Source: Microbulbifer sp. SAOS-129_SWC
GTDB taxonomy: Bacteria > Pseudomonadota > Gammaproteobacteria > Pseudomonadales > Cellvibrionaceae
DNA length: 64,000 bases
NCBI RefSeq assembly: GCF_039696035.1
Contig: NZ_CP155567.1
Location: 640,001-704,000, forward strand
Reading direction: 5' to 3'
Under the pieces are notes generated by a model. The model was not told the DNA's origin and did no database searches. It was given only the letters and a program-made list of their open reading frames with translations. Shown one piece after another: positions 18,833 through 37,593 of this stretch; the stretch's first letter is position 1, and every line of letters starts with the position of its first letter. Both the position numbers and the translations under genes were made by a program.

Positions 18833-19201
18833 ATGTCTCTGACTAAAGAAGATATCATCAACGCTGTTGCCGAAATGTCTGTTAAGGACGTTGTCGAGCT
18901 GATCGAAGCGATGGAAGAGAAGTTCGGCGTCACTGCTGCTGCAGCGGTAATGGCCGGTCCGGCTGGCGGCGAAGCTGCTGCTGAAGAGAAGGACGAGTTC
19001 GACGTAATTCTGACTTCTGCTGGCGAAAAGAAAGTGAACGTGATCAAGGTTGTTCGCGGTATCACTGGCCTGGGCCTGAAAGAAGCCAAGGCACTGGTCG
19101 ACGGCGCTCCGAGCCCGCTGAAAGAAGGCGCGACCAAGGACGAAGCCGAAGATGCCAAGAAGCAGCTGGAAGAGGCTGGCGCATCTGTAGAGCTGAAGTA
19201 A
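18833..19201 (+). CDS. rplL: 50S ribosomal protein L7/L12
   Basis: A 122-residue acidic stalk protein that recruits translation GTPases. The N-terminal dimer domain is residues 1-35. The Ala/Gly-rich hinge ([18 protein letters not shown]) is about 38-58. The C-terminal factor-binding domain contains [19 protein letters not shown]. Spacing from rplJ is 89 bases. The intergenic region that follows has an attenuator-like hairpin. Confidence 0.98.
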   Translation: MSLTKEDIINAVAEMSVKDVVELIEAMEEKFGVTAAAAVMAGPAGGEAAAEEKDEFDVILTSAGEKKVNVIKVVRGITGLGLKEAKALVDGAPSPLKEGATKDEAEDAKKQLEEAGASVELK

Positions 19202-19527
19202 TTCGGCTCTACACATGCTGGGCGTCGCCACAGGCGGCGCACAGCAACGAGGCTGGTGGACTTTTGTCCGCCGGCCTTTTTGCCGTTTGCGGCAGTGCGG
19301 TTTTTGCCGCCGCGAACAGGTAAAGGCTGCTGGGGTGGCGATTACACCTTAACGCAGTCGGCGCGCTAGTGAAAAGCGCGGCCAAACGAGAGGTTTCCGA
19401 TCAGCGTAGCCAGCGCTGCACTGATCAGAGGCTTCTCGCCCGGGCGAGTTTCGCGCCGCGGCGACTCTGACGGAGTCCCGGGCGGAGCTCCACGAAGTCT
19501 TGTCACCGATCAAGCTGGGGAATATGA
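19202..19527 (+). other. rplL-rpoB intergenic leader
   Basis: A 326-base gap without a gene. A terminator-like hairpin lies at 19251-19282. Further on are GATCAG/CTGATC (near 19401 and 19422) and a long GC-rich fold bounded by CCCGGGCG repeats (about 19439-19490) with GACTC/GAGTC inside. In E. coli this gap carries a partial attenuator and an RNase III site; the same logic is plausible here. Confidence 0.6.
19251..19282 (+). terminator. attenuator-like terminator between rplL and rpoB
   Basis: An 11-bp stem, GGCTGGTGGAC against GTCCGCCGGCC with two G-U pairs and loop TTTT, is followed by five T. It would let part of the transcripts stop before rpoB, giving more ribosomal stalk protein than RNA polymerase. 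Confidence 0.75.
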
Positions 19528-23601
<4,074 letters not shown>

Positions 23602-23722
23602 GAACGGTCCGTTGTTGGATTAAGTAGATAGAGACCGGCGGCCCTGTAGTAATCGGGTCGCCGGCCCACCCGGCGCAAAATGCTGTAAGCCGGGTTGACT
23701 ACCCCCTAGTGGAGGAAAGGCC

Positions 23723-27952
<4,230 letters not shown>

Positions 27953-27960
27953 TGGACTGC

Positions 27961-27996
27961 CGGCAGCGGCAAGTGAGTGGTTACTTGCCGCTGCCG
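27961..27996 (+). terminator. 14-bp hairpin at the rpoBC 3' end
   Basis: CGGCAGCGGCAAGT pairs perfectly with ACTTGCCGCTGCCG around an eight-base loop, eight bases after the rpoC stop. No T-run follows; instead the rpsL -35 box starts two bases later. It probably protects or pauses the rpoC transcript end. Confidence 0.6.
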
Positions 27997-27997
27997 A

Positions 27998-28026
27998 TTG
28001 ACTAGGCGGGCCGCCGCCTATAGAAT
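27998..28026 (+). promoter_or_regulatory. promoter of the str operon (rpsL)
   Basis: TTGACT, exactly 17 bases, then TAGAAT, then the GC-rich discriminator GCGGCCCCC. The leader to rpsL is about 115 bases and can fold (GCCCTCAC against GAGGTGGGGGC near 28102-28124, followed by GTTTTATTTTT). Confidence 0.8.
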
Positions 28027-28149
28027 GCGGCCCCCGCTTATGTGGGGTGTTCTGTCCGGCTTTTCTGCTAGAAAAGTGCCGGCAGGGCACACTGACGATG
28101 GGCCCTCACTGTTAGAGGTGGGGGCGTTTTATTTTTGGAGTGATTTTTA

Positions 28150-28524
28150 ATGGCAACGATCAACCAGTTGGTTCGTAAGCCGAGAAAACGCAAAGTTGAA
28201 AAAAGCGACGTTCCCGCTCTGCAGGCCAGCCCGCAGCGCCGTGGAGTTTGCACTCGTGTGTACACCACTACACCGAAGAAGCCGAACTCCGCACTGCGTA
28301 AGGTTTGCCGTGTGCGTCTGACCAACGGTTACGAAGTGACTTCGTACATCGGCGGTGAAGGCCACAACCTGCAGGAGCACAGCGTGGTGCTGATTCGCGG
28401 CGGTCGTGTTAAAGACCTGCCGGGTGTGCGCTACCACACTGTACGCGGTGCACTGGACTGTGCCGGCGTAAACGATCGCAAGCAGGGCCGTTCCAAGTAC
28501 GGCGCCAAGCGTCCTAAAGGTTAA
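28150..28524 (+). CDS. rpsL: 30S ribosomal protein S12
   Basis: A 124-residue S12 of the decoding centre. [19 protein letters not shown] spans about 39-57, with both lysines that are mutated in streptomycin resistance unchanged; [12 protein letters not shown] is also wild type. This is the first gene of the str operon (rpsL, rpsG, fusA, tuf). The ribosome site TTGGAG lies 13 bases before the ATG. Confidence 0.98.
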   Translation: MATINQLVRKPRKRKVEKSDVPALQASPQRRGVCTRVYTTTPKKPNSALRKVCRVRLTNGYEVTSYIGGEGHNLQEHSVVLIRGGRVKDLPGVRYHTVRGALDCAGVNDRKQGRSKYGAKRPKG

Positions 28525-28635
28525 TCCTTAAGACCTTATTTGCGTTTCGGTTTCCAACCGGAGTAAGGCTGAGCTCGCCGATGAGTATTTGAGTTACGGC
28601 GGCGTCTCAGAGTAACCCTGAAGAGAGGCAATCCC

Positions 28636-29106
28636 ATGCCAAGAAGACGAGTAGTCGCCAAGCGCGAAGTGCTGCCCGATCCCAAATTCGGCAACGTCAC
28701 GCTGGCCAAGTTCATGAACCACGTCATGATCAGCGGCAAGAAGTCCGTTGCAGAAAGCATCGTGTACGGTGCGCTGGACATGGTTTCAGAAAAGCTGAAC
28801 CGTGACCCGGTCGAAATTTTCGAAGAGTCCCTGGAAAACATCGCCCCGATGGTGGAAGTAAAATCCCGCCGTGTTGGTGGTGCCACCTATCAGGTGCCGG
28901 TCGAAGTGCGTCCTTCGCGCCGCACCGCGCTGGCAATGCGTTGGCTGGTAGAGTTCTCCCGTAAGCGCGGCGAGAAGTCCATGGCCCAGCGCCTGGCTAA
29001 CGAAATGATCGATGCAGCCCAGAACAAGGGCGGCGCGGTCAAGAAGCGTGAAGACGTCCACCGTATGGCGGAAGCCAACAAGGCGTTCTCTCACTACCGC
29101 TTCTAA
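28636..29106 (+). CDS. rpsG: 30S ribosomal protein S7
   Basis: A 156-residue S7, a primary binder of the 16S 3' domain and, in E. coli, the translational repressor of the str operon. [19 protein letters not shown] opens the protein, and the C-terminus ends NKAFSHYRF. The 111-base rpsL-rpsG spacer has small inverted repeats (CGGTT/AACCG) in the place where S7 acts in E. coli. GAGAGG lies ahead of the ATG. Confidence 0.98.
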   Translation: MPRRRVVAKREVLPDPKFGNVTLAKFMNHVMISGKKSVAESIVYGALDMVSEKLNRDPVEIFEESLENIAPMVEVKSRRVGGATYQVPVEVRPSRRTALAMRWLVEFSRKRGEKSMAQRLANEMIDAAQNKGGAVKKREDVHRMAEANKAFSHYRF

Positions 29107-29141
29107 GCCTCATGAAATTTTCCATGAGACATTAATACCAG

Positions 29142-29187
29142 AAGGCAGCACGGACCTAAGTTCAACTTTTAGGCCAGGCTGCCTTTT
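29142..29187 (+). terminator. hairpin with T-run between rpsG and fusA
   Basis: AAGGCAGC pairs with GCTGCCTT, and inside it CCTAAGTT pairs with AACTTTTAGG. The 3' arm runs into TTTTG. It ends 23 bases before fusA and could partially terminate or pause the str transcript. Confidence 0.55.
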
Positions 29188-29210
29188 GCCGTTATATCGA
29201 GGATACAACT

Positions 29211-31316
29211 GTGGCACGTAAAACGCCTATCGCACGTTATCGTAATATCGGTATCTGCGCCCACGTAGACGCCGGTAAAACCACCACCACCGAGCGCGTC
29301 CTCTTCTACACTGGTCTGTCCCACAAGATCGGTGAGGTGCACGAAGGTGCAGCCACCATGGACTGGATGGAGCAGGAACAAGAGCGCGGTATCACCATTA
29401 CTTCTGCGGCGACCACCTGTTTCTGGGCCGGTATGCAGCAGCAGTTCGACCAGCATCGCATCAACATCATCGATACACCCGGACACGTTGACTTCACCAT
29501 TGAAGTAGAGCGTTCCCTGCGTGTACTCGACGGTGCCGTGGTTGTGCTGTGTGGCTCTTCCGGTGTGCAGCCGCAAACCGAGACTGTATGGCGCCAGGCC
29601 AACAAGTACGAAGTACCGCGTATGGTCTTCGTCAACAAGATGGACCGCGCCGGCGCTGACTTCATGATGGTTGTGAAGCAGCTGAAAGACCGCCTGAACG
29701 CCAATGCCGTTCCGCTGCAGATGACCATCGGCTCTGAAGACGAGTTCAAGGGCGTGGTCGACCTGGTCAAGATGAAGGCCATCCTGTGGAGCGAAGACGA
29801 CATGGGCATGACCTTCGAGTACGGCGAGATTCCGGCCGACATGAAGGACCAGTGTGACGAAATGCGCGAGTTCCTGGTCGAAGCGGCGGCGGAAGCCACC
29901 GAAGAGCTGATGGAAAAATACCTGGAAGAAGGTGAGCTGACCGAAGAGGAAATCAAGGCAGCAATCCGTCAGCGTACCCTGGCCAACGAGATCGTTCCGG
30001 TTCTGGGTGGTTCTGCGTTCAAGAACAAGGGTGTACAGGCCGTGCTGGACGCGGTAATCGAATACCTGCCGGCGCCGAACCAGGTTCGCGCGATCGAAGG
30101 TACTCTGGAAGATGGCGAAACTGTCGAGACCCGTCCGGCGGAAGACGACGCGCCCTTCTCTGCGCTGGCGTTCAAAATTGCTACCGACCCCTTCGTCGGC
30201 ACCCTGACCTTCTTCCGTGTCTACTCCGGTACGCTGGAAAGCGGCACCGCGGTATATAACTCCGTGAAGATGAAGAAAGAGCGCGTCGGTCGTATGGTGC
30301 AGATGCACTCCAACGATCGTAAAGAGATCAAAGAAGTACTGGCTGGTGATATCGCCGCGGCAATCGGCCTCAAGGACGTCACCACCGGTGACACCCTGTG
30401 TGCCGAAAATTCCAAGATCGTTCTCGAGCGTATGGAATTCCCGGAGCCGGTGATTTCCGTAGCGGTTGAGCCGAAGTCCAAGCCGGACCAGGAGAAGATG
30501 GGTGTGGCACTGGGCAAGCTGGCTCAGGAAGATCCGTCTTTCCGTGTGAAGACCGACGAAGAGACTGGCCAGACCATTATCTCTGGTATGGGCGAGCTGC
30601 ACCTGGACATCATCGTCGACCGTATGCGTCGCGAGTTCAACGTGGAAGCCAATATCGGTAAGCCACAGGTGGCCTACCGCGAAACCATCCGCAACACCTC
30701 CGAGATCGAAGGCAAGTTCGTTCGTCAGTCCGGTGGTCGCGGTCAGTACGGTCACGTATGGGTGAAGTTCGAGCCGGGCGAAGACCAGTCCGCGGAAGGT
30801 CTGGAATTCGTCAACGAGATCGTTGGTGGTGTGGTACCGAAGGAATACATCCCGGCGGTACAGAAGGGTATCGAAGAACAGATGCAGAACGGTGTTCTGG
30901 CTGGCTACCCGCTGCTGGGCCTGAAGGCTACCCTGTACGACGGTTCTTTCCACGATGTCGACTCCAACGAAATGGCGTTTAAAATCGCCGGTTCCATGGC
31001 GACCAAGAAGCTGGCAAACGTTGGCGGTGCGGTACTGCTCGAGCCGATGATGAAGGTGGAAGTGGTTACTCCGGAAGAGAACATGGGTGATGTGGTTGGT
31101 GACCTCAACCGTCGTCGCGGCCTGATCCAGGGTATGGAAGAGAGCTCTTCCGGCAAAGTGGTGAATGCGGAAGTGCCGCTGGCGGAAATGTTTGGTTACG
31201 CAACTGATCTGCGTTCTGCCACTCAGGGCCGCGCCACTTACTCCATGGAGTTCCTGAAGTACTCGGAAGCGCCGAAAAACGTAGCCGATGAGATCATCGC
31301 TAAAAACAAAGCTTAA
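29211..31316 (+). CDS. fusA: elongation factor G
   Basis: A 701-residue translocation GTPase. G1 AHVDAGKT is at 17-24, followed by [16 protein letters not shown] and NKMDR. Domains II-V are complete, with the domain [11 protein letters not shown] loop. It starts with GTG behind CGAGGA. The closest bacterial type is canonical FusA, not the duplicated FusA2. It lies in the str operon between rpsG and tuf copy 2 (42 bases to tuf). Confidence 0.98.
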   Translation: MARKTPIARYRNIGICAHVDAGKTTTTERVLFYTGLSHKIGEVHEGAATMDWMEQEQERGITITSAATTCFWAGMQQQFDQHRINIIDTPGHVDFTIEVERSLRVLDGAVVVLCGSSGVQPQTETVWRQANKYEVPRMVFVNKMDRAGADFMMVVKQLKDRLNANAVPLQMTIGSEDEFKGVVDLVKMKAILWSEDDMGMTFEYGEIPADMKDQCDEMREFLVEAAAEATEELMEKYLEEGELTEEEIKAAIRQRTLANEIVPVLGGSAFKNKGVQAVLDAVIEYLPAPNQVRAIEGTLEDGETVETRPAEDDAPFSALAFKIATDPFVGTLTFFRVYSGTLESGTAVYNSVKMKKERVGRMVQMHSNDRKEIKEVLAGDIAAAIGLKDVTTGDTLCAENSKIVLERMEFPEPVISVAVEPKSKPDQEKMGVALGKLAQEDPSFRVKTDEETGQTIISGMGELHLDIIVDRMRREFNVEANIGKPQVAYRETIRNTSEIEGKFVRQSGGRGQYGHVWVKFEPGEDQSAEGLEFVNEIVGGVVPKEYIPAVQKGIEEQMQNGVLAGYPLLGLKATLYDGSFHDVDSNEMAFKIAGSMATKKLANVGGAVLLEPMMKVEVVTPEENMGDVVGDLNRRRGLIQGMEESSSGKVVNAEVPLAEMFGYATDLRSATQGRATYSMEFLKYSEAPKNVADEIIAKNKA

Positions 31317-31358
31317 GCTTTAACTTAAATCCAGACTTTTAGTTAGAGGATCCTGAAA

Positions 31359-32552
31359 ATGGGAAAAGAGAAGTTTGAACGTTCCAAGCCCCACGTAAAC
31401 GTGGGCACCATCGGTCACGTTGACCACGGTAAAACCACCCTGACAGCCGCGCTGACTCGCGTATGTTCAGAAGTATGGGGCGGCGCCGCGGTTGAGTTTG
31501 CCGGTATCGACAACGCTCCGGAAGAGCGCGAGCGTGGCATCACCATCGCTACCTCCCACGTTGAGTACGAGTCCCCGACCCGCCACTACGCGCACGTAGA
31601 CTGCCCGGGACACGCCGACTACGTTAAGAACATGATCACCGGTGCCGCGCAGATGGACGGCGCTATCCTGGTCTGTTCCGCTGCTGACGGCCCCATGCCG
31701 CAGACTCGCGAGCACATCCTGCTGTCTCGTCAGGTCGGTGTACCGTACATCGTGGTATTCCTGAACAAGGCCGACATGGTCGACGACGAAGAGCTGCTGG
31801 AGCTGGTTGAGATGGAAGTTCGCGAACTTCTGGACCAGTACGAGTTCCCGGGTGACGACACTCCGATCATCGTTGGTTCCGCCCTGATGGCGCTGGAAGG
31901 CAAAGATGACAACGAGATGGGCACCACCGCTGTTAAGAAGCTGGTAGAGACCCTGGACGAGTACATCCCGGAGCCGGAGCGCGCGGTAGACCAGCCGTTC
32001 CTGATGCCGATCGAAGACGTATTCTCCATCTCCGGTCGCGGTACCGTAGTAACCGGTCGTGTTGAGCGTGGCATCATCAAGACAGGCGACGAAATCGAAA
32101 TCGTCGGTATCAAGGACACCACCAAGACCACCTGTACCGGTGTCGAGATGTTCCGCAAGCTGCTGGACGAAGGCCGTGCTGGTGAGAACATTGGTGCGCT
32201 GCTGCGTGGCACCAAGCGTGACGAAGTGGAGCGTGGTCAGGTACTGGCTCAGCCGGGCACCATCACCCCGCACACCAAGTTCGAGTCTGAAGTGTACGTA
32301 CTGTCCAAGGACGAAGGTGGTCGCCACACTCCGTTCTTCAAGGGCTACCGTCCGCAGTTCTACTTCCGTACCACTGACGTCACTGGTGACGTACAGCTGC
32401 CGGAAGGTACCGAGATGGTAATGCCGGGCGACAACGTTCAGATGACCGTTACCCTGATCGCCCCGATCGCCATGGAAGAAGGTCTGCGCTTCGCGATCCG
32501 CGAAGGCGGCCGTACCGTTGGCGCCGGCGTTGTGGCCAAGATCATCGAGTAA
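31359..32552 (+). CDS. tuf: elongation factor Tu, copy 2
   Basis: This is the str-operon copy, 397 residues, with the same G motifs as copy 1 (14214-15407). Only about a dozen of 1194 bases differ, mostly silent, while flanking DNA is unrelated. That is the usual mark of gene conversion between tuf genes. Differences concentrate at the first six codons and are scattered thereafter. A strong terminator follows at 32571-32604. Confidence 0.98.
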   Translation: MGKEKFERSKPHVNVGTIGHVDHGKTTLTAALTRVCSEVWGGAAVEFAGIDNAPEERERGITIATSHVEYESPTRHYAHVDCPGHADYVKNMITGAAQMDGAILVCSAADGPMPQTREHILLSRQVGVPYIVVFLNKADMVDDEELLELVEMEVRELLDQYEFPGDDTPIIVGSALMALEGKDDNEMGTTAVKKLVETLDEYIPEPERAVDQPFLMPIEDVFSISGRGTVVTGRVERGIIKTGDEIEIVGIKDTTKTTCTGVEMFRKLLDEGRAGENIGALLRGTKRDEVERGQVLAQPGTITPHTKFESEVYVLSKDEGGRHTPFFKGYRPQFYFRTTDVTGDVQLPEGTEMVMPGDNVQMTVTLIAPIAMEEGLRFAIREGGRTVGAGVVAKIIE

Positions 32553-32570
32553 TCTTTACTCCTGATCGGT

Positions 32571-32604
32571 AAAAAGCCGCAGCGGAAACGCTGCGGCTTT
32601 TTTT
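32571..32604 (+). terminator. str operon terminator
   Basis: AAAGCCGCAGCG and CGCTGCGGCTTT form a 12-bp stem with loop GAAA, followed by a run of T. It ends the tuf transcript just before the convergent YbaK-type gene. Confidence 0.93.
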
Positions 32605-32731
32605 ATGCCTGTAACTCACCTGCGCGCTGTCCCGGCTGCCGTGCCTGTACGGCCGCCTTGGTGCCGTGAGCCGGCTGCCGCCTCTGCTCTGGGGTAGCGT
32701 CCCGCATCCACAAGCTATCGATCGCAGGCGC

Positions 32732-33208
32732 TTACGGCCAGTCCTTGCTCAGGTCGCAGTGGTGACTGCTGGAGAGCAGCTGGTCAAACTCTCGGCCATC
32801 CATGGCTACCAGCTCCTCGTGGTCGCCGGACTCGAAATAAACCGTATCGCACCGGCCGAGGCTGCTGTCTACCAGGGTGGTGAGGCCGTATGCCGGCCCG
32901 ATCGGCGGCAGGGCGCCGAGTTCGCAATCGGGAAAGGTTTTCCCGAGTTCGCTCTCGGGCACCATCTCCAGCTGGTTGCGACCGGTTTCATCGTGTACGG
33001 CGCGCAGGTCGAGGCTGCTGCTGGCCGGTATTACCGCCATCACCAGTCCCAGCTGGTCTTTGAGCAGGATGCCCTTGGCAACCTGGTCTTCGCGTACGCT
33101 GGCGGCGTGAGCGGATTCCCGGCTGGTGGCGCTGTGCGTATGGGGGATAACGCGGTAATGGACCGAATGGTCATTTAAAAACTGACTGACTGTTGCTGCC
33201 ATGGTCAT
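32732..33208 (-). CDS. YbaK/ProX-type aminoacyl-tRNA deacylase homologue
   Basis: A 158-residue protein of the YbaK/EbsC/ProX fold, whose known members hydrolyse mischarged tRNAs such as Cys- or Ala-tRNA-Pro. HTHSATSRESAHAASVREDQVAKGILLK resembles the N-terminal pocket with the conserved Lys, and GALPPIGPAYGL the substrate-loop GXXXP-type motif. The exact tRNA is unknown. I chose the ATG at 33208, nine bases after GGAGGAG; ATGs at 33217 and 33202 are alternatives. It is the only opposite-strand gene between the str and S10 operons and starts 84 bases from the rpsJ promoter, divergently. Confidence 0.85.
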   Translation of the reverse strand: MTMAATVSQFLNDHSVHYRVIPHTHSATSRESAHAASVREDQVAKGILLKDQLGLVMAVIPASSSLDLRAVHDETGRNQLEMVPESELGKTFPDCELGALPPIGPAYGLTTLVDSSLGRCDTVYFESGDHEELVAMDGREFDQLLSSSHHCDLSKDWP

Positions 33209-33291
33209 CTTTGGCATCTCCTCCGCAGTACCTGTGCTGCAAGTGTAGTTTCGCGCCGCCGCGTCGCCGAAAAGAGATCGTCTGCAGCCGC

Positions 33292-33320
33292 TTGACAGGC
33301 ATCCGAATGGACCGTAGAAT
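33292..33320 (+). promoter_or_regulatory. S10 operon promoter
   Basis: TTGACA, 17 bases, TAGAAT, then TCGCGCTCC. The 75-base leader carries a stem CCTTTTCGC/GCGAGAAAGG (33328-33361). It is much shorter than the E. coli S10 leader through which L4 acts. Confidence 0.82.
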
Positions 33321-33395
33321 TCGCGCTCCTTTTCGCCCGCCCTCGGGGCTGCGAGAAAGGACGTTCTTTAGTTTTATTAGTTGGAGTTTGATTCC

Positions 33396-33707
33396 ATGCA
33401 GGGTCAACGCATCCGAATTCGCCTGAAGGCGTTTGATCACAAACTGATCGACACGTCTACCCAGGAGATCGTCGAGACGGCCAAGCGCACTGGCGCGCAG
33501 GTTCGCGGTCCCATTCCGCTGCCGACTCGTAAAGAGAAGTACACCGTGCTGATTTCCCCGCACGTCAACAAAGACGCGCGCGACCAGTACGAGATCCGTA
33601 CTCACAAGCGTTTGCTGGACATTGTTGAGCCCACCGAAAAGACCGTTGACGCGCTGATGAAGCTCGATCTGGCGGCTGGTGTGGAAGTTCAGATCAGTCT
33701 CGGCTAA
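33396..33707 (+). CDS. rpsJ: 30S ribosomal protein S10
   Basis: A 103-residue S10 (NusE), which also joins NusB in rrn antitermination. [19 protein letters not shown] is the family N-terminus, which fixes the ATG at 33396 rather than the TTG 15 bases upstream; TTGGAG lies eight bases before it. It is the first gene of the S10 operon. Confidence 0.98.
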   Translation: MQGQRIRIRLKAFDHKLIDTSTQEIVETAKRTGAQVRGPIPLPTRKEKYTVLISPHVNKDARDQYEIRTHKRLLDIVEPTEKTVDALMKLDLAAGVEVQISLG

Positions 33708-33817
33708 CACTTTAAATTAACTACCGAACCCCGGGCGAAAAAGGTCTGGGTAGTGTAACGCTCTGAAATTGGGCGGCCGCAGTGGGTTAAAGCCCCGTGC
33801 ACTGAGAGGTTGAAACG

Positions 33818-34453
33818 ATGACTATAGGTATTGTCGGCCGCAAAAGCGGCATGACTCGCATCTTCACTGAAGATGGCGCGTCCATTCCGGTTACCGTTAT
33901 TGAGGTAGCTCCGAATCGCGTCACCCAGGTGAAGTCTGTCGAAGTAGACGGCTATGCCGCAGTTCAGGTAACTGTGGGCAACCGTAAGGCTTCCCGTGTC
34001 TCCAAGCCCCTCGCGGGCCACTTCGCCAAAGCCAATACTGAGGCTGGCACTCGTCTCTTCGAGCTGCGCACTGACGCGTCTGAAGAGGCATTCGAAATCG
34101 GTTCCGAGATCACTGTGTCCGGCTTTGAAGCTGGTCAGAAGATCGATGTTACCGGCACTTCCAAAGGTAAAGGTTTTCAGGGCGGTGTTAAGCGCTGGAA
34201 TTTCCGTACCCAAGACGCTACCCACGGCAACTCCCTGTCTCACCGCGCTCCCGGTTCTATCGGTCAGTGCCAGACTCCTGGCCGCGTGTGGAAAGGCAAG
34301 AAGATGGCCGGTCACATGGGTGCCGAGCGCGTAACCGTACAGAACCTGGAAGTGGTTCGTGTCGACGCCGAACGCAATCTGCTGCTGGTTAAAGGTGCCG
34401 TTCCCGGCGCTCCCGGTGGTGATGTGATCGTTCGTCCGGCAGTAAAAGCCTAA
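33818..34453 (+). CDS. rplC: 50S ribosomal protein L3
   Basis: A 211-residue early-assembly protein near the peptidyl transferase centre. It contains [11 protein letters not shown] and [18 protein letters not shown]; the Gln in GSIGQ is the residue methylated by PrmB in E. coli. The C-terminal [16 protein letters not shown] is typical. A 110-base spacer separates it from rpsJ. Confidence 0.98.
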   Translation: MTIGIVGRKSGMTRIFTEDGASIPVTVIEVAPNRVTQVKSVEVDGYAAVQVTVGNRKASRVSKPLAGHFAKANTEAGTRLFELRTDASEEAFEIGSEITVSGFEAGQKIDVTGTSKGKGFQGGVKRWNFRTQDATHGNSLSHRAPGSIGQCQTPGRVWKGKKMAGHMGAERVTVQNLEVVRVDAERNLLLVKGAVPGAPGGDVIVRPAVKA

Positions 34454-34471
34454 GTCTGAGGGGAAATAGAT

Positions 34472-35086
34472 ATGGAACTGAATATCGCTACTCCCGAAGG
34501 CGCTAAAGGCACTGTTGCTGTCTCTGAAGTGACTTTCGGACGTGAGTTCAATCAAGACCTGGTGCACCAGGCGGTGGTGGCCTACATGGCCGGCGCCCGT
34601 CAGGGTACCAAGGCGCAGAAGAATCGCGCTGACGTTTCCGGTGGCGGCAAGAAGCCCTGGCGTCAGAAGGGTACTGGTCGTGCCCGTGCCGGTACCATTC
34701 GCAGCCCGCTGTGGCGCTCTGGTGGCGTAACCTTCGCCGCTGAGTCTCGCGATCACAGCGTCAAGCTGAACAAGAAAATGTACCGCGCAGCACTGCGCTG
34801 CATCCTGTCCGAGCTGGCTCGTCAGGAGCGCCTGGTGGTGGTTGAGTCCTTCGATGTGGACGCACCCAAAACCAAGCAGCTGGTGAGCAAGCTGGCTCAG
34901 TTTGATCTGGCGGATGCGCTGATCATTACTGAAGAAGTGAGCGAAAACCTCTACCTGGCTGCGCGCAACCTGCACAAGATCGACGTCCGCGACGTGCAGG
35001 CGATCGATCCGGTTAGCCTGATTCGCTTTGACAAGGTCGTGGTTACCGTTTCTGCGCTCAAGAAAATTGAAGAGGTGCTGGGATGA
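34472..35086 (+). CDS. rplD: 50S ribosomal protein L4
   Basis: A 204-residue protein lining the exit tunnel, and in E. coli the autogenous repressor of the S10 operon. The tunnel loop is [20 protein letters not shown], about residues 56-75. AGGGGA lies ahead of the ATG. The stop overlaps the rplW start (ATGA), so the two are coupled. Confidence 0.98.
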   Translation: MELNIATPEGAKGTVAVSEVTFGREFNQDLVHQAVVAYMAGARQGTKAQKNRADVSGGGKKPWRQKGTGRARAGTIRSPLWRSGGVTFAAESRDHSVKLNKKMYRAALRCILSELARQERLVVVESFDVDAPKTKQLVSKLAQFDLADALIITEEVSENLYLAARNLHKIDVRDVQAIDPVSLIRFDKVVVTVSALKKIEEVLG

Positions 35087-35379
35087 ACCAAGAGCGACTC
35101 TACAAAGTACTGCTGGGCCCGGTAATTTCCGAAAAGGCTGCTGTTCTGGCCGACGCTTCCAATCAGGTAGTGTTCAAGGTTACCACCGGTGCCACTAAAG
35201 CCGAGATCAAGGCCGCGGTAGAAAAGCTGTTCAACGTTTCCGTTGAGCAGGTTCGCACCGTGAACGTGAAAGGCAAAACCAAGCGTACGCGTTTCGGCAT
35301 GGGCCAGCGCAACGATTGGAAAAAAGCTTACGTTCGCCTGGCCGAAGGCAGCGACATCAACTTTGAAGCTGCTGAGTAA
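35083..35379 (+). CDS. rplW: 50S ribosomal protein L23
   Basis: A 98-residue protein at the tunnel exit, the docking site for trigger factor and [17 protein letters not shown] near residue 10 and [18 protein letters not shown] are the conserved blocks. It is coupled to rplD through a four-base overlap, and rplB follows 14 bases on. Confidence 0.98.
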   Translation: MNQERLYKVLLGPVISEKAAVLADASNQVVFKVTTGATKAEIKAAVEKLFNVSVEQVRTVNVKGKTKRTRFGMGQRNDWKKAYVRLAEGSDINFEAAE

Positions 35380-35393
35380 AGGGGACAGTTACA

Positions 35394-36218
35394 ATGGCTA
35401 TTGTAAAAGCAAAACCGACCTCTGCCGGCCGTCGTCACCTGGTCAAGGTTGTCAACGCTGACCTGCACAAGGGTGCGCCTTACGCGCCTCTGGTCGAGAG
35501 CAAGAGCAAAAGCGGTGGTCGCAACAATGCTGGCCGTATCACCACTCGCCACGTTGGCGGTGGTCACAAGCAGCACTACCGCGTTGTCGACTTCAAGCGC
35601 AACAAGGACGGTATTCCGGCCAATGTTGAGCGTCTGGAGTACGATCCGAACCGCAGCGCGCATATCGCCCTCGTTTGTTACGCGGACGGTGAGCGTCGCT
35701 ACATCATTGCACCGAAAGGCCTGAAGGCTGGAGCCAAGATTCAATCTGGTGATGCGGCGCCGATCAGCGTGGGTAACACCCTGCCGCTGCGCAACATCCC
35801 GGTGGGTTCCGTTATTCACGCTATCGAGCTGAAGCCGGGCAAAGGTGCCCAGCTGGCACGCTCTGCCGGTGCCTCTGTGCAGCTGGTTGCTCGCGAAGGT
35901 CAATACGCGACCATTCGTCTGCGTTCCGGCGAAATGCGCAAGGTTCTCTCTGAGTGTCGCGCCACCCTGGGTGAAGTGAGCAACTCCGAGCACAGCCTGC
36001 GCAAGCTGGGTAAAGCTGGTGCCAAGCGCTGGCGCGGTGTTCGTCCGACCGTTCGCGGTGTGGCGATGAACCCGGTTGATCACCCGCATGGTGGTGGTGA
36101 AGGTCGTACCTCTGGTGGTCGTCACCCGGTTACTCCGTGGGGCGTTCCGACCAAGGGTAAGAAGACGCGCAAGAACAAGCGCACCGATAAAATGATTGTA
36201 CGTCGTCGCGGCAAATAA
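35394..36218 (+). CDS. rplB: 50S ribosomal protein L2
   Basis: A 274-residue protein needed for subunit joining and peptidyl transfer. The near-invariant [20 protein letters not shown] contains the functional histidine near residue 230. Both OB-like and SH3-like domains are complete. It is in the S10 operon. Confidence 0.98.
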   Translation: MAIVKAKPTSAGRRHLVKVVNADLHKGAPYAPLVESKSKSGGRNNAGRITTRHVGGGHKQHYRVVDFKRNKDGIPANVERLEYDPNRSAHIALVCYADGERRYIIAPKGLKAGAKIQSGDAAPISVGNTLPLRNIPVGSVIHAIELKPGKGAQLARSAGASVQLVAREGQYATIRLRSGEMRKVLSECRATLGEVSNSEHSLRKLGKAGAKRWRGVRPTVRGVAMNPVDHPHGGGEGRTSGGRHPVTPWGVPTKGKKTRKNKRTDKMIVRRRGK

Positions 36219-36255
36219 GCCGCGCGATGTCTGAGCAGCTAGAGAGGAATCGACA

Positions 36256-36534
36256 GTGCCACGCTCATTAAAGAAAGGTCCCTTTATTGATCTGCATCTG
36301 ATCAAGAAGGTGGAGGCGGCGATCGCAGCCAATGATCGTCGACCGATTAAAACCTGGTCCCGCCGTTCCATGGTTATGCCGGAAATGGTTGGACTGACGA
36401 TTGCCGTGCATAACGGTCGTCAACACGTGCCCGTTCTGGTCAACGAAGAAATGGTTGGCCATAAGCTGGGCGAGTTCGCCGCTACCCGCACTTACCGCGG
36501 CCACGCTGCGGACAAGAAAGCGAAGAAGCGCTAA
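36256..36534 (+). CDS. rpsS: 30S ribosomal protein S19
   Basis: A 92-residue protein of the 30S head. [14 protein letters not shown] opens it, and [12 protein letters not shown] and [17 protein letters not shown] follow. It starts with GTG, with AGAGAGGA upstream. rplV follows 15 bases on. Confidence 0.98.
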   Translation: MPRSLKKGPFIDLHLIKKVEAAIAANDRRPIKTWSRRSMVMPEMVGLTIAVHNGRQHVPVLVNEEMVGHKLGEFAATRTYRGHAADKKAKKR

Positions 36535-36549
36535 GCCGAGGTTATAACG

Positions 36550-36882
36550 ATGGAAGTAGCAGCAAAATTACGCGGCGCTCGTCTGTCGGCGCAAAAGGCG
36601 CGTCTGGTAGCTGATCAGATTCGCGGCAAAGGTGTCGAGGAAGCCCTGGACATCCTGGCGTTCAGCCAGAAGAAGGGCGCGGCGATCGTTAAAAAAGTAC
36701 TGGAGTCGGCCATCGCCAACGCCGAGCACAATGATGGTGCTGACGTTGATGAGCTGAAGGTCTCCACGATTTTCGTGGACGAAGGTATGACCATGAAGCG
36801 CATTAAACCGCGTGCCAAGGGTCGTGCTGACCGTATTCTTAAGCGTACTTGTCACATCACTGTGAAAGTGGCCGAGAAATAA
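36550..36882 (+). CDS. rplV: 50S ribosomal protein L22
   Basis: A 110-residue protein whose beta hairpin lines the exit tunnel next to L4 and is a macrolide-resistance hotspot. [18 protein letters not shown] begins the globular part; the hairpin loop [18 protein letters not shown] looks normal. It is in the S10 operon. Confidence 0.98.
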   Translation: MEVAAKLRGARLSAQKARLVADQIRGKGVEEALDILAFSQKKGAAIVKKVLESAIANAEHNDGADVDELKVSTIFVDEGMTMKRIKPRAKGRADRILKRTCHITVKVAEK

Positions 36883-36901
36883 GAGAGCAGGCGAGAAAAC
36901 C

Positions 36902-37582
36902 ATGGGACAAAAAGTAAATCCTACCGGCATTCGTCTGGGTATCGTTAAAAAGCATACCTCTGTTTGGTATGCCGGCAGCGACGAGTACGCAGACAAGCTG
37001 TACACGGACCTGAAAGTTCGCGAATACATTCGCAAGAAACTGGCCCACGCTTCCGTGAGCCGTATCGAGATCGAACGTCCGGCAAACACTGCGCGTGTGA
37101 CTATTCACACCGCTCGCCCGGGTATCGTGATCGGTAAAAAAGGTGAAGACGTAGAGCGTCTGCGCAACGAAGTTAGCGCGCAGATGGGTGTTCCGGTGCA
37201 CATCGACATTGAAGAAGTGCGCAAGCCGGATCTGGACGCGGCTCTGGTTGGCCAGAACGTTGCCCAGCAGCTGGAGCGTCGTGTGATGTTCCGTCGCGCC
37301 ATGAAACGCGCTGTACAGAACGCCATGCGCCAGGGTGCCCAAGGCATCAAAATCCAGGTGAGCGGTCGTCTCGGTGGAGCGGAAATCGCCCGTACCGAGT
37401 GGTATCGCGAAGGCCGTGTGCCGCTGCACACCCTGCGTGCAAATATCGATTATGCCACTGCTGAAGCCAGCACTACTTACGGCATCATCGGTGTCAAAGT
37501 TTGGATCTTTAAAGGCGAAGTTATCGGTGACGAAATTCCCGATGAAAAGCCGGCAAAGACCCGCAAAAAAGCTGCTAAATAA
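36902..37582 (+). CDS. rpsC: 30S ribosomal protein S3
   Basis: A 226-residue protein at the mRNA entry channel. [16 protein letters not shown] opens it. The KH domain carries [14 protein letters not shown]. The C-terminal tail is Lys-rich. rplP follows after 11 bases. Confidence 0.98.
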   Translation: MGQKVNPTGIRLGIVKKHTSVWYAGSDEYADKLYTDLKVREYIRKKLAHASVSRIEIERPANTARVTIHTARPGIVIGKKGEDVERLRNEVSAQMGVPVHIDIEEVRKPDLDAALVGQNVAQQLERRVMFRRAMKRAVQNAMRQGAQGIKIQVSGRLGGAEIARTEWYREGRVPLHTLRANIDYATAEASTTYGIIGVKVWIFKGEVIGDEIPDEKPAKTRKKAAK

Positions 37583-37593
37583 GGGGTACGCAA

